Part shown: positions 35,588 to 47,790 of the stretch, one piece after another
Layout: each line of letters begins with the position of its first letter
Position numbering within the stretch: position 1 is the first letter of the stretch
NCBI GenBank assembly: GCA_014526335.1
Contig: JACTAT010000036.1
Coordinates: forward strand, 2,120,692 to 2,184,691
Direction: 5' to 3'
Length of the DNA stretch: 64,000 nucleotides
From: Chrysaora quinquecirrha
Taxonomy: Eukaryota; Cnidaria; Scyphozoa; Semaeostomeae; Pelagiidae
Translations under genes and position numbers: made by a program
Notes under the pieces: model-generated
The model's input: only the letters and a program-made list of their open reading frames with translations
What the model was told of the DNA's origin: nothing
Databases searched by the model: none

Positions 35588-38129
35588 ATAGCTTAAATGT
35601 ATCATGACTGCTTCTAATATTAAAACTTTAATTAATTTCTAGTACTGTTGCATGAGTCAGTTAAATTAATTTGTCAATCTGTCATGAGCAAAGTGATAAT
35701 TCTCTTGCGTTCTGTTACTTCTTCTTCAACTTATTGTGCGGCTATAATTGTCTTCAATGAATAAGCATTGAGGAACAAGAAATTGCTAAGGTAGAGCAAT
35801 AGCTATTTATCTGAAATTTTCGACCAATATCCATCCAAATGGTGGTTTAAGAGAGGAACAGAGAGAGAGTATTGAAAACACAGACAGTTCCTGATAACAA
35901 CAGCTATCTATCTAAGAGAACTATTCGTAGAAACAGAAAAATTTAGGTCTTGTGTTAGGTCGCAGTACTTTTATATTTTCCAGGCCTGTCCAACAAATTC
36001 ATGTAACGTCTCGCTTTAGGGTTTCACAATATTGGGGGATTGACTTGGCTCAAAAGCAACACTAGCTATTGTTTTTCATGCAAAACTTGCTTGCAGATGT
36101 CCTATACCAGTTCCGCAGTTGTAGGGGCAGAAACTTCAAAAGTGCAAGAGAAAAAAGAAACATCTTCGGCGATACCTTGACACAAAAAATCGTTTAAGAA
36201 TGGAAATAAATTTTTCATTTGCTTCTTGCAAGTTGTAAGGATATATGTCGCACAAAAATGTAACATACAAAAATACAACAAAAAATGTTTTGAGACTTTT
36301 GTATTGAGTGTAGAAACACCCCTCCCCATATCAATGTTGATTTCAATATGAAAATTACTCTCTGTTCGACATTCATCAAGCTAGCTACCTCATAAGAATG
36401 AAATCTGGAGAATGGCATTTACTCGTAATGTTGCAATTAAATTACTGAAGATAGCCAACTTCTTAGGCTTATCCTGATGTAATATTCATGAACAATGCAC
36501 TATTTATGCTTATAAACAACAAACCCAGAATCTTCTCAAATATTTAACGGGACGTTTTATATATGCATATAGTGTTTGCAAATCAACTATTTCAATGTAG
36601 GAGGTTACAGCTATGATCAATGGACCCGTACCGGCCTTTTTGCAAGCGTAACGGTCAATATTCGTGACAATGTACTAGGGTGTACAAGGTTAAACGCATG
36701 TGCATATTATGGCTCTGATTTTTCAAATATACCATGTAACAGGTAGCGTTTGTACCGTACCGGTTCGATTTTTAGTCTTTCGTGCCGTGTACCAATCGTT
36801 CTGTACCGGTATACCTGGAAACTTACACCCCCACTTCAGTCTAGCTGGAGGATAACGGCATAGTCATGATATAGGTAACAAAATGAGGCAAATTACACCG
36901 ATTTTGGTGTTTAGAATAGTCGCAAATGTACGGTTCAGTATTTAACACATCTTGAGAAGGACTTCTGAGATTTACTTTGCTTATTGCTATAAAGTGTAGG
37001 TGTCGAGTTATTGAAAGAATTTGGTGGGTCTACGGCCCTGGAAAAGAAAGGAGACCTAAACTATGGTATGAAACACCATCACTAAGATTTGGTCATTGAT
37101 TTATAAATAGCTAGTATGCACTCTACTGCAAAATACCAACTAAAAAGGGCGAGGGGGGGCGTGCGTGTTGAGAGATGCAGAATTTCAATGCTAACGACAT
37201 CTATATTCTATTATTACACTATTCTAGTCTTGTCTCAGCAATCTTTTCCAAGATTTTCCAGATTGTTCAGAAAAAGAACATCCGTGTCTCAGGCGATGGA
37301 ATTCTGGAAGTGATACCTTTATACTGACTGCATGAGGCAATTCTCATGTCCCCAAGAGACATCTTTATACTGACATGCTGCAAACTCGCATTGGAATGTA
37401 CACTAAAACTAAAACCACTTCAGTTAATGTGCTAACAATAAATTGTTCATATTCCAGTTTGCTGATTGTAAATTTTCTGATGTTCTTTAGAATTTCTCAC
37501 CAGACTCATGTCAACTTCTATGCACGAGTTCTTCCATGGCTCATTGACCAGAAGCGTAAATAAAAGGAGGGGTTTCGAATGTGGAGCGTTAATTTTCTCT
37601 CATTGTGGTTAAAACACGTTTCTAGAAGAAGACTCTGCAAGACTCTAGACAAGCCAAGGTACGTTACTTAATTTCATTCGAACTTTTTGCGGTCCTTAGC
37701 AATTTATTTTCTTGGACTTCTTCAGCACCAGGAAACATACCAGGCGTCCAACTGGACCTGTTTTTATTAGGTGCTTCAGCTTAAGGTTATTTTTGCAGAT
37801 TTTGGCTTCTGTTAAATTTAGGGCATATTATTTAGGTACATAATCGTGTTACTTCTGTTTTTTGTAAACATTACACTTCGTAATCTAGACCTTTCTCTGA
37901 AAGCTGATAAACTTCGGAGACGTCTTAACCTTGCCAGAATCTCAGTTTCATCGATGTCCTCTAGTTTTCAACATTTGTATCAATTTTTGCTCTTATTTAT
38001 TGAAGCCTGCTGAATTTGCAATCCTCGAAAGACAGATGATTGTGAGAACCCTAAATAACAAGCCCTTATTTTATACTTTGAAATCGTGTGCATTTTTAAT
38101 TATTCTGTTTTTCTCTGCAGTTACAAGCA

Positions 38130-38784
38130 ATGAAAAACTTCTTCCTACTGGTCGCTTTGCTTGGCACAGCACTCTGCATAAGCTGTAAGTTTATCGCTTG
38201 CGTTTGTCGTTAGCCGTTTACATAACTGACTCTCAAAATTCCCGACAAAAGGATTAAGATCGATACAAATAATGAAGCATTACTTTTGAATGTTTAGGTG
38301 CAGCAATTGACGATGCTAAACTTGATGAGGAGGAATATTCTTTGAGAGAAGCTGCGAAAGAAGAAGTAGAAATTGAAAATGCAGAGCCTGGCCAAGAAGA
38401 ATCGGAAGATTCCGAGAAAGATCTAAGCGATGATTCCGATTTCGATGAAGCTGAAAGTAGTCTAAAAGAAGACGAAGAAGGTTGACATTTTCAGTAATTC
38501 TATTTTGCTTTTTAAAAATGAAATTAAATAATTTTAATATTCTGCAAAAAACATCCAGCGTTGTTTACAAAGATACTTAAATATGTTTGGTATCGCTTGT
38601 AGGCCCTGCTGAAGCTAACGACTTCGCCGGAGTAGCTGACCCAGCGAATCGCAGAAGAACGTCCCGCAGAAGATGGTCCCGCAGAAGATGGTCTCGCAGA
38701 AGATGGTCTCGTAGAAGATGGTATCGCAGAAGATGGTCTCGCAGACGATGGTCTCGCAGAAGATGGTCTCGCAGAAGAGGATAA
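38130..38784 (+). CDS. Secreted acidic/cationic peptide precursor, copy 5
   Basis: Exons 38130-38184, 38298-38480 and 38603-38784 give 139 residues. The signal peptide is MKNFFLLVALLGTALCIS and the acidic exon contains DEEEYSLREAAKEEVE. The tail has the same order of units as copy 2 (RRRTS, four RRRW, the fourth followed by Tyr, three RRRW, ending SRRRG-stop). Intron 2 is slightly shorter than in copies 2 and 3 and resembles that of copies 1 and 4, which suggests mixing of segments between copies. Confidence 0.78.
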
Positions 38785-41502
38785 ACAGCTTAAATGTATC
38801 ATGACTGCTTCTAATATTAAAACTTTAATTAATTTCTAGCACTGTTGGCATGAGTCAGTTAAATTAATTTGTCAATCTGTCATGAGCAAAGTGATAATTC
38901 TCTTGCGTTCTGTTACTTCTTCTTCAACTTATTGTGCGGCTATAATTGTCTTCAATGAATAAGCATTGAGGAAATAGAAATTGCTAAGGTAGAGCAATAG
39001 CTATTTATCTGAAATTTTCGACCAATATCCATCCAAATGGTGGTTTAAGAGAGGAACAGAGAGAGAGTATTGAAAACACAGGCTATTCCTAATAATAACA
39101 GCTATCTATCTTAGGGGACTATTCGTAGAAACGGGAAAATTTAGGTCTTGTTTTAGGTCGCAGTAGTATTATATTTTCCAGGCCTGTCAAACAAATTCAG
39201 GTAACGTCCTCGCCGTGGCAATTCACCATATGTAGAGGAATTGGCTTGGCTAAAAAACAATGGTTACTGCTTTTCATGTAAAACTTGCAATCATATTCGG
39301 ATGCAGGAAGTACCAGTTCTAGAGTTGTTAGAACAGTGAGCAGCAAAAAATTTCAAAAGTGCAAGAGCAAAGGGAAACATTTCCGGCGATACCTTGACAC
39401 AAAAATCTTTTAAGTATGGCCATAAATTTTTCATCTGTTTCTTGCAACTTGTAAGGATATATTTCGCACCAAAATGTAACATACAAAAATACAACAAAAA
39501 ACGTTTTGAGACTTTTGTATTGAGTGTAGAAACACCCCTCCCCATATCAATGTTGATTTCATTATGAAAATTACTCTCTATTCGACATTCATCAAGCTAG
39601 CTACCTCATAAGAATAAAATCAACATTGACACACAGGGGAAGGGGGAAAGGTTTCTTTTGCAATTATTTGACAGTAAAGCTGGGGGGATATAGCTACTGT
39701 GTGTTAAGATTCGTGAACAAAGGCTTTAATTGTTCATGTAGTAATAGCGATGGCGTAAATAATGCCGTAGATGAAGAATAGCATTTTACTCGTAATGCTG
39801 CAATTAAATTACTGAAGATAGTCGACTTCTTAGGCTTATCCTGATAAAGGATTCATGAACATTGCACTATTTATGCTTATAAACAACAAAGCCAGAATCT
39901 TCTCAAATATTTAACGCGACGTTTTGTATATGCATATAGTGTTTGCAAATCAACTATTTCAATGTAGGAGGTTACAGCTATGATCAATGGACCCGTTGTA
40001 CCGGCCATTTTGCAAGCGTAACGGTCAATATTCGTGACAATGTACTAGGGTGTACAAGGTTAAACGCATGTGCATATTATGGCTCTGATTTTTCAAATAT
40101 ACCATGTTACAGGTAGCGTTTATACCTTACCGGTTCGATTTTAAGTCTTTCGTGCCGTGTACCAATCGTTCTGTACCGGTATACCTGGAAACTGACACAC
40201 CCCACTTCAGTATAGCTGGATGATAACGGCATAGTCATGATATAGGTAACAAAATGAGGCAAATTACACCGATTTTGGTGTTTAGAATAGTCGCAAATGT
40301 ACGATTCAGTATTAAACACATCTTGAGAAGGATTTCTGAGATATATTTTGCTTATTGCTATAAAGTGTAGGTTCGAGTTATTGAAAGAATTTGGTGGGTC
40401 TACGGCCCTGGAAAAGAAAGGAGACCTAAACTATGGTATGAAACCCCACCACTAAGATTTGGTCATTGATTTATAAATAGCTAGCATGCACTCTGCTGCA
40501 AAATACCAACTAAAAAGGGCGGGGGGGGGGGCGTGGGTGTTGAGAGATGCAGAATTTCAATGCTAACGACATCTCTATTCTATTATTACACTATTCTAGT
40601 CTTGTCTCAGCAATCTTTTCCAAGATTTTCCAGATTGTTCAGAAAAAGGACATCCGTGTCTCAGGCGATGGAATTCTGGAAGTGATACCTTTATACTGAC
40701 TGCATGAGGCAATTCTCATGTCCCCCAGAGACATCTTTATACTGACATGCTGCAAACTCGCATTGGAATGTACACCAAAACTAAATCCACTTCAGTTAAT
40801 GTGTTTACAATTAATTGTTCATATTCCAGTTTGCTAATTGTTAAATTTCTGATGGTCTTTAGAATTTCTCACCGGACCTATGTCAACTTCCATGCATGAG
40901 TTTTTCCATGGCTCATTGACCAGAACCGTAAATAAAAGGAGGGGTTTCGAATGTGGAGCTTTAGTTTTCTCAAATTGTGCTTAAAACACGTTTCTAGAAG
41001 AAGACTCTGCAAGACTCTAGGCAAGCCAAGGTACGATTCTTAATTTCATTCGAACATTTTGCGGTCCTTAGGCCTTCAGTTTTTGGACTTCTTCAGCACC
41101 TTGAAACATATACGAGGCGTCCAACCGGATCTGTTTTCATTAGGTGCTTCAGCTTAAGGTTATTATTGCAGATTTTGGCTTCTGTTAAATTTAGGGCATA
41201 TTATTTAGGTACATAATCGTGTTACTTCTGATTTTTGTAAACATTACACTTCGTAATCTAGACCTTTCTCTGAAGGCCGATAAACATCGGAGACGTCTTA
41301 ACCTTGCCAGAATCTCAGTTTCATCGATGTCCTCTAGTTTTCAACATTTGTATCAATTTTTGTTCTTATTTAGTGAAGCCTGCTGAATTTGCAATCCTCG
41401 AAAGACAGATGATTGTGAAAACCCTAAATAACAAGCCCTTATTTTATACTTTGAAATCGTGTGCATTTTTAATTATTCTGTTTTTCTCTGCAGTTACAAG
41501 CA

Positions 41503-42140
41503 ATGAAAAATCTCTTCCTACTGCTGGCTTTGCTTGGCACAGCACTCTGCATAAGCTGTAAGTTTATCGCTTGCGTTTGTCGTTAGTTGTTTACATAACT
41601 GACTCTCAAAATTCCCGATAAAAGGATTAAGATCGATACAAATAATGAAGCATTACTTTTGAATGTTTAGGTGCAGCAATTGACAATGCTAAACTAGATG
41701 ATGAGGAAAATTCTTTGAGAAAAGCTGCGAAAGAAGAAGTAGGAATTGAAAGTGCAGAGCCTGGCCAAGAAGAATCGGAAGATTCCGAGAAAGATCTAAG
41801 CGATGATTCCGATTTCGATGAAGCTGAAAGTAGTCTAAAAGAAGACGAAGAAGGTTGACATTTTCAGTAATTCTATTTTGCTTTCTAAAAATCAAAGTAA
41901 ATAATTGTAATATTCTGCAAGAAAGCATCCAGCGTTGTTTACAAAGATACTTAGACATGTTTGGTATCGCTTGCAGGCCCTGCTGAAGCTAACAACCTTG
42001 CCGGAGTAGCTGACCCAGCGAGTCGCAGAAGAACGTCCCGCAGAAGATGGTCCCGCAGAAGATGGTCTCGTAGAAGATGGTCTCGTAGAAGATGGTCTCG
42101 CAGAAGATGGTCTCGCAGAAGATGGTCTCGCAGAAGATGA
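41503..42140 (+). CDS. Peptide precursor, copy 6, tail ends without Gly
   Basis: Exons 41503-41557, 41671-41853 and 41977-42140 join in phase. The signal peptide is MKNLFLLLALLGTALCIS. The acidic exon starts AAIDNAKLDDEENSLRKAAK. The tail has RRRTS and six RRRWS units, then RRR-TGA, so the array-typical terminal Gly and the TAA stop are lost. Homology to the other units breaks at 42140 and gives way to an AT-rich insert, so the last repeat was cut by a rearrangement. A terminal amide would not be possible if that is how the others mature. Confidence 0.7.
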
Positions 42141-42640
42141 TAAACGCAAAGATCAAATCTTAAAAAAAAAGTTTTATTTTTTTAAAAAAAAATATCAAAA
42201 CTTTAATATTGTGCCAAACTCGCCAAACCAGCAGAGAGTAGTAGAAGAGAATAATATAAATTATATTTTGTAATATTAAAATTTTTTTATTGATTAAATG
42301 AAATAGATTAATTTCACCAAGGTTAGAAAAGTTCAAATAGGGTAAGGAAATTGTTTTGTTTTCGCAAAATGACCGATCGATGTGAAAAAGTTTTAAATAT
42401 GGACTTTAAAAATTAAAAAAGAATTCGCTAAAATTTAGCAATTTTTTATAGTTAAAAAAAAAAAATTTATTTTAACCCCATTTTAAATTTACAAAAATGG
42501 AGGGAGTTTTATTTAAGGGGATAATAAAGTATTAGAAACGAAGTTTATATAATACTTGTCAAGTAATTTTAAAAACATAATTATTTTTAAATTATGGTAT
42601 GCCTCGCTTTAAGAATAAGTAGTAATGTTTTAACTGTTCT
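42141..42640. other. AT-rich insert between copies 6 and 7
   Basis: About 500 bp with long A and T runs (for example 42160-42190 and 42453-42470) and no similarity to the array spacer. No coding frame or terminal repeat was recognised. It replaces the usual 1.7-kb spacer and joins straight to the upstream part of the copy 7 duplication. Confidence 0.6.
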
Positions 42641-43307
42641 AATTGTTAAATTTCTGATGGTCTTTAGAATTTCTCACCGGACCTATGTCAACTTCCATGC
42701 ATGAGTTTTTCCATGGCTCATTGACCAGAACCGTAAATAAAAGGAGGGGTTTCGAATGTGGAGCTTTAGTTTTCTCAAATTGTGCTTAAAACACGTTTCT
42801 AGAAGAAGACTCTGCAAGACTCTAGGCAAGCCAAGGTACGATTCTTAATTTCATTCGAACATTTTGCGGTCCTTAGGCCTTCAGTTTTTGGACTTCTTCA
42901 GCACCTTGAAACATATACGAGGCGTCCAACCGGATCTGTTTTCATTAGGTGCTTCAGCTTAAGGTTATTATTGCAGATTTTGGCTTCTGTTAAATTTAGG
43001 GCATATTATTTAGGTACATAATCGTGTTACTTCTGATTTTTGTAAACATTACACTTCGTAATCTAGACCTTTCTCTGAAGGCCGATAAACATCGGAGACG
43101 TCTTAACCTTGCCAGAATCTCAGTTTCATCGATGTCCTCTAGTTTTCAACATTTGTATCAATTTTTGTTCTTATTTAGTGAAGCCTGCTGAATTTGCAAT
43201 CCTCGAAAGACAGATGATTGTGAAAACCCTAAATAACAAGCCCTTATTTTATACTTTGAAATCGTGTGCATTTTTAATTATTCTGTTTTTCTCTGCAGTT
43301 ACAAGCA

Positions 43308-43977
43308 ATGAAAAATCTCTTCCTACTGCTGGCTTTGCTTGGCACAGCACTCTGCATAAGCTGTAAGTTTATCGCTTGCGTTTGTCGTTAGTTGTTTACA
43401 TAACTGACTCTCAAAATTCCCGATAAAAGGATTAAGATCGATACAAATAATGAAGCATTACTTTTGAATGTTTAGGTGCAGCAATTGACAATGCTAAACT
43501 AGATGATGAGGAAAATTCTTTGAGAAAAGCTGCGAAAGAAGAAGTAGGAATTGAAAGTGCAGAGCCTGGCCAAGAAGAATCGGAAGATTCGAGAAAGATC
43601 TAAGCGATGATTCCGATTTCGATGAAGCTGAAAGTAGTCTAAAAGAAGACGAAGAAGGTTGACATTTTCAGTAATTCTATTTTGCTTTCTAAAAATCAAA
43701 GTAAATAATTGTAATATTCTGCAAGAAAGCATCCAGCGTTGTTTACAAAGATACTTAGACATGTTTGGTATCGCTTGCAGGCCCTGCTGAAGCTAACAAC
43801 CTTGCCGGAGTAGCTGACCCAGCGAGTCGCAGAAGAACGTCCCGCAGAAGATGGTCCCGCAGAAGATGGTCTCGTAGAAGATGGTCTCGTAGAAGATGGT
43901 CTCGCAGAAGATGGTCTCGCAGAAGATGGTCTCGCAGAAGATGGTCTCGCAGAAGATGGTCTCGCAGAAGAGGATAA
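43308..43977 (+). pseudogene. Peptide precursor, copy 7, frameshifted
   Basis: The 1.3-kb block from about 42640 is a near-exact duplicate of 40845-42140 (copy 6), including promoter, leader and the AATTGACAATGC variant in exon 2. Exons are at 43308-43362, 43476-43657 and 43781-43977. Exon 2 is 182 instead of 183 nt because one C is missing at about 43590 (GATTCGAG for GATTCCGAG), which brings TAA into frame at 43601-43603. The cationic exon is the longest of the array, with RRRTS and eight RRRW units ending SRRRG-stop. It is either a fresh pseudogene or an assembly error at one base. Confidence 0.7.
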
Positions 43978-44200
43978 ACAGCTTGAATTTATCATGACTG
44001 TTTCTAATATTAAAACTTTATTTACTTTCAAGTACTGTCGGCATCAGTCAGTTCAATTAATTTGTCAATCTGTCATGAGCAAAGTGATTAATTCTTTTCA
44101 GTTTTGTAACTTCTTCTTCAACGTAGTGCGCGGCTATTATTTTCTTCAATGAATAAGCATTGAGAAACTAGAGTTTCTTAAGGTAGAGCAATATCTCAAA

Positions 44201-45320
44201 TGTAGGTTACTCTTCAGTGCCAAGAAAAGGGGAGTCTTTAAAAACGGGGGGGGTGAAACAATAATGAATCGTGACCAACGGAAATGGTCCGAGTTAACGA
44301 ATGTTCAGGATGAATTGGGGTGAAGCACCCCCATAATAGTCGGTCCAAAAATATTGGCAATCTGAGTCCGTACAATTTGATTTGTAGCTGGTCCGAAATT
44401 CGAATCAATTTGAAAAACGTCGAACCATCACAGTTGATTGAAATCATTGAGTCTTGTTGGAATTGCATTGCTACACCTAGTGATCACAATCAATCTAGGT
44501 ATTTAAAATGTTCTGCCCGAAACCCCGTACGTGGTATTTGCGTTGGTACCGTATAAAGAAATTCCACCATTTGTCATTTCTCAAGCTGTAAAACACTTTT
44601 CACTTAAAAAACACACAGTATTTGCGTTAAGGCTGTAAAAATGAATATGCAGTCAGTTTCCTTGATTTCAATTGGATTTCTTATCCACACCCTCATGGCT
44701 TTTCAGTCTGACATGTCTATTCAAGGTACCAAACAACTGCGAATACGCTGCTTTTTTCAGTGATAAAAATTTATTAAATTCATGGCTGCTTGACATACTG
44801 TCTTTCCTTTACAGAAAGATAATGGACATATAGAGAGACACCTTCCGCCCCCAAAATCTTAGTCGGTACCGTCTACGTTGATACCCACTCAAAAATATGT
44901 TAAATATGCACCAATAGGGTTGAAAAATAGTTCCAGGCAGCGAAGCGAATGTTCGAGGTATTGAGGGTTGGAGTTGTGTATTGCACAAGGTTCCAAGGGA
45001 ATGCAAAACTGCAAATCTAGTTCGAGACTTAGCGAATATTCGAGTTAGTTCAGATTATGCATAACAAATTGAATCTTCATTTTCTTTAATATAAGCAATG
45101 GCATCATCTACATACCTTTTCCATGATATCATGCGTGCAGGGAGTGTTAGCACCAATGCTTGTTCTAGCTCAACCATAATAATACCAGCAATAACAAGAC
45201 CCAGTGGTGACCTCATTACTATTCGCTACTTGGTATGTCTTTGTGCAAATTTCATTGTTACAACTGAATTTTGCCTTTCTCGTGTACAATGAAAACATGC
45301 TTTCGTTTCTGTTTGACCTT
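44201..45320. other. Region right of the array, no gene recognised
   Basis: Similarity to the array spacer fades by about 44200. Small open frames (44238-44468 minus, 44320-44556 plus, 45098-45292 plus) do not resemble any known protein to me. A G-run occurs at 44246-44252. Confidence 0.45.
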
Positions 45321-45753
45321 GGCCCCGTTTATATTAGCACAGATCCAAGCGGATCCATGCCCAAACTAGTACAGATAGGATTACAGACTGGACCTGCTGG
45401 ATCCTTACCCATTTGAAGCTGCAATCTATACCCGTTTGGGATCGCTTCCCAAGGTGTACTCATGTGGCCCCGTTCCCATTTAGATCCAGTGTAAACGGCT
45501 GGAACCGATCCAGGCGATCCAAGCCGTACACTTCAGATACGAGAAATTGACGTTTCTCTTTACGAGGCCATGCTTTAATGGAATGGTGTTGTTGGCGTGA
45601 AAAATTAAAAATCTGAATGGTGGATCTTGTTGGATCCGTCCTGGTGTAAACCCGATCTGGATTGGATCTGTTCCAGTGTAAACACCAGCAAAAATGGTCA
45701 AGGATCCGAAATCGATCCGTACAATTTCGGATCCGTGCTAGTGTGCGCGGAGT
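45321..45753. mobile_element. MITE-like palindromic element rich in GGATCC
   Basis: The left end (GGCCCCGTTTATATTAGCAC then AGATCC) is mirrored by the right end (GGATCCGTGCTAGTGTGCGC then GGAGTC). The interior repeats CCAGTGTAAAC, TGGATCTG and GGATCC on both strands, so the element is largely self-complementary. No transposase is present. Such multi-GATCC foldback elements are common non-autonomous repeats in invertebrate genomes. Confidence 0.6.
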
Positions 45754-46784
45754 CTGAAATGCTCTTTATAATTTCTTTGCTTATCTGGATCCTTTTTAAC
45801 CCTATCTCACCTGGGGGTACATTGTGTCCATTAATAAACTTTGGTTCCTGTATTATGAGACATATAATCAGAAGCAGCGTCTCATGGATCAATTGACATG
45901 AGTTTCTACCTTTTGCGATCCAAATTATCAAATCTTTATTGTTCTTTATATATATAAACTCTGTCTCAATGGCAACCAATTTGTCTTCTGACGTATAACA
46001 TTAACAGTCCTTATTCACCAAACAAATTTGAGTTTATACACTTAAGAACATTGAAATGAGCAAAAAGAAGAGGTTTCATAATGGTTTGTACATATCTGAA
46101 CTCTAAACGATGATATCTTGCTAGAAATGACGTCAATTATGTGACATCGTAAGATATTAGCTTCTTTTCATTTGGAACAGATTGTTTCTTCATGTTGAAG
46201 AATAATCAATTTATTGGTGCATTGGTGGCCAAAGCTGGTAATCGAATCTGGTGCCAATCCATCTCTTCGCGATCATTGTTACCATCAAATCATCTACGGA
46301 CAATGGCTTTATTTCATTCCATGGAAATTTAATTTACTTAGGCCGACTCTTCTTTGGAAAAGATGTGAAAAGCCTGTAGGGTCAATACAGGTTTAGCACG
46401 AGGGTGGATAATGGAAAAGAGCTTTATCTTAAAAACCGCAACAGAGGGTGAAGCCTGATATCAGGATCAAGTTGAGTCCACTCGAATTTGAGTTAGGGTA
46501 GAAACTAGATTGAATTTATCTTTTCTTGCACATATTTGTTCAACAGCATCCTTGTTGCGATGGGAGTAGCAATGTCATGTTGACGAAGTTCGGTATTGGC
46601 TCCTTTCTATAAAATGGGCGGGACATTATTCATGATCTATTAGTACCTGAAGCAGCAAGAGCAGCAGAGTACTTGACAGATTCTAATTTTTCCATTAAAT
46701 TTGGTAAGATGGTTAGTTGGCTCCATTCACATAATTTAGCTGCAATATGATATATAAAATCTTTGTAATCAGATCAGGTCCGAC
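45754..46784. other. Intergenic sequence, nothing recognised
   Basis: No conserved coding frame, RNA gene or clear repeat could be supported in this 1-kb stretch. Confidence 0.4.
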
Positions 46785-46938
46785 ACCAAGCTCAGAAAAT
46801 TCGTTTAGGGTATGCCAGAGAAGACATTTGGAGAGATACCTTAATAAGCCAATGCCCTTTCTTGTTTTAGATATATAAATTTAATATGAGACGACAAGGA
46901 AAGCTTCGAGTCCAGGATTATACCTTGGGACTATTTTA

Positions 46939-46992
46939 AGATGGTTCCACGGAAGATGGTCTCGCAGAAGATGGTCTCCCGGAAGAGAATAA
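46939..46992 (+). pseudogene. Relic of the (RRRWS)n exon, left copy
   Basis: AGATGGTCTCGCAGAAGATGGTCTC is embedded in a short frame reading GRWSRRRWSPGRE-stop, ending in TAA. Downstream, CAGGACTGCTTCTTAGATTAAAG parallels the 3' flank of the array genes (CATGACTGCTTCTAATATTAAAA). No signal or acidic exon is found upstream, so this is a diverged fragment of an old array member. Confidence 0.7.
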
Positions 46993-47221
46993 ATGAATAT
47001 ACCAGGACTGCTTCTTAGATTAAAGTTTTCTTACCTTATTGCATTGCTGGGTTTCGTCTGTTAAACTTGTTACTTCATTAATCAGTGATGATGAGTGATT
47101 CCTTTTTTTGAGCAAACTAATTCCTTTTATTGAGTGAATTAGCATTACGGAATAAAAATTGGTTAAGGTTGTCACTAGCATCTCATCTGCGACTTCGAAT
47201 ATTCTGAATTTAAATTTTTTT

Positions 47222-47625
47222 TCTGTCCTTGTGTGAACTAACCAGCTTGCGTACTTCGGGTGACAGATTCTCAAAGATTAAAGGGCACGGCAAATGCAAA
47301 CCGAGGAATGCAGAGAGAGTAGTGTTCCGTCCGTGTGCTTGCTTTTTCATGGCAAAAGATTCTCAGAAATCAAACGGCAAGGAAAATATGAAACCAGGAA
47401 AGGAGAGAGAGATGTGTTCTGTCCGTGTATGAACTAACCAACGTGCTTACTCAGGGTGGAAGATTCTTAATAATCAAAGGGAAAAGAAAGTAGAGAGCCA
47501 GGAAAGAAGAGGGAGTAGTGTTCTGTGCGGGTATGAACTTTCTTACCCAGGATGGCAGAGTCTCGAATACCAAAGGGAAAGGACAATATGAAGCGAGGAA
47601 AAGAGACAGAGAGTAGTGTTCTGAT
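47222..47625. repeat. Minisatellite, about 105-bp unit, four copies
   Basis: Units share GTGTGAACTAACCAGCTTGC, then a GGGTGACAGATTCTCAAAGA-type segment and GAGAGAGTAGTGTTCTGT. Copies are imperfect, with internal deletions. The same array is present in the right duplicate at 51300-51675 with a somewhat different third unit. Confidence 0.75.
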
Positions 47626-47790
47626 TAAGAAGAGATTTCTGGAAGTCGCTTGGCAAGTCACGCAATGAGCGATAATAAAAATCCTGGAGAAAACACGGAG
47701 TTGTGACGCACAATAGTAATTTAGGCATAAGGGTCGCTCGTGAGCAGAAATATAAAACATTCAACAACGACACTAAACCACGGTGAAGCC

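Larger units (their letters stand above)
23950..44200 (+). repeat. Tandem array of seven peptide-precursor gene units (about 3.35 kb each)
   Basis: Start codons of the signal-peptide exon recur at 24876, 28229, 31575, 34934, 38130, 41503 and 43308. The spacings are 3353, 3346, 3359, 3196, 3373 and 1805 bp. Each full unit holds an upstream region, a TATA-like element, four exons, a conserved 3' region of about 1.7 kb including a long inverted repeat (AATGTTGATTT / AAATCAACATT, first copy about 26276-26361), then the next unit. The unit after gene 4 is shorter because of a deletion near 36405. The last unit lacks most of the spacer and follows an AT-rich insert. Identity between units is high throughout, introns included, pointing to recent amplification or conversion. 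Confidence 0.92.
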
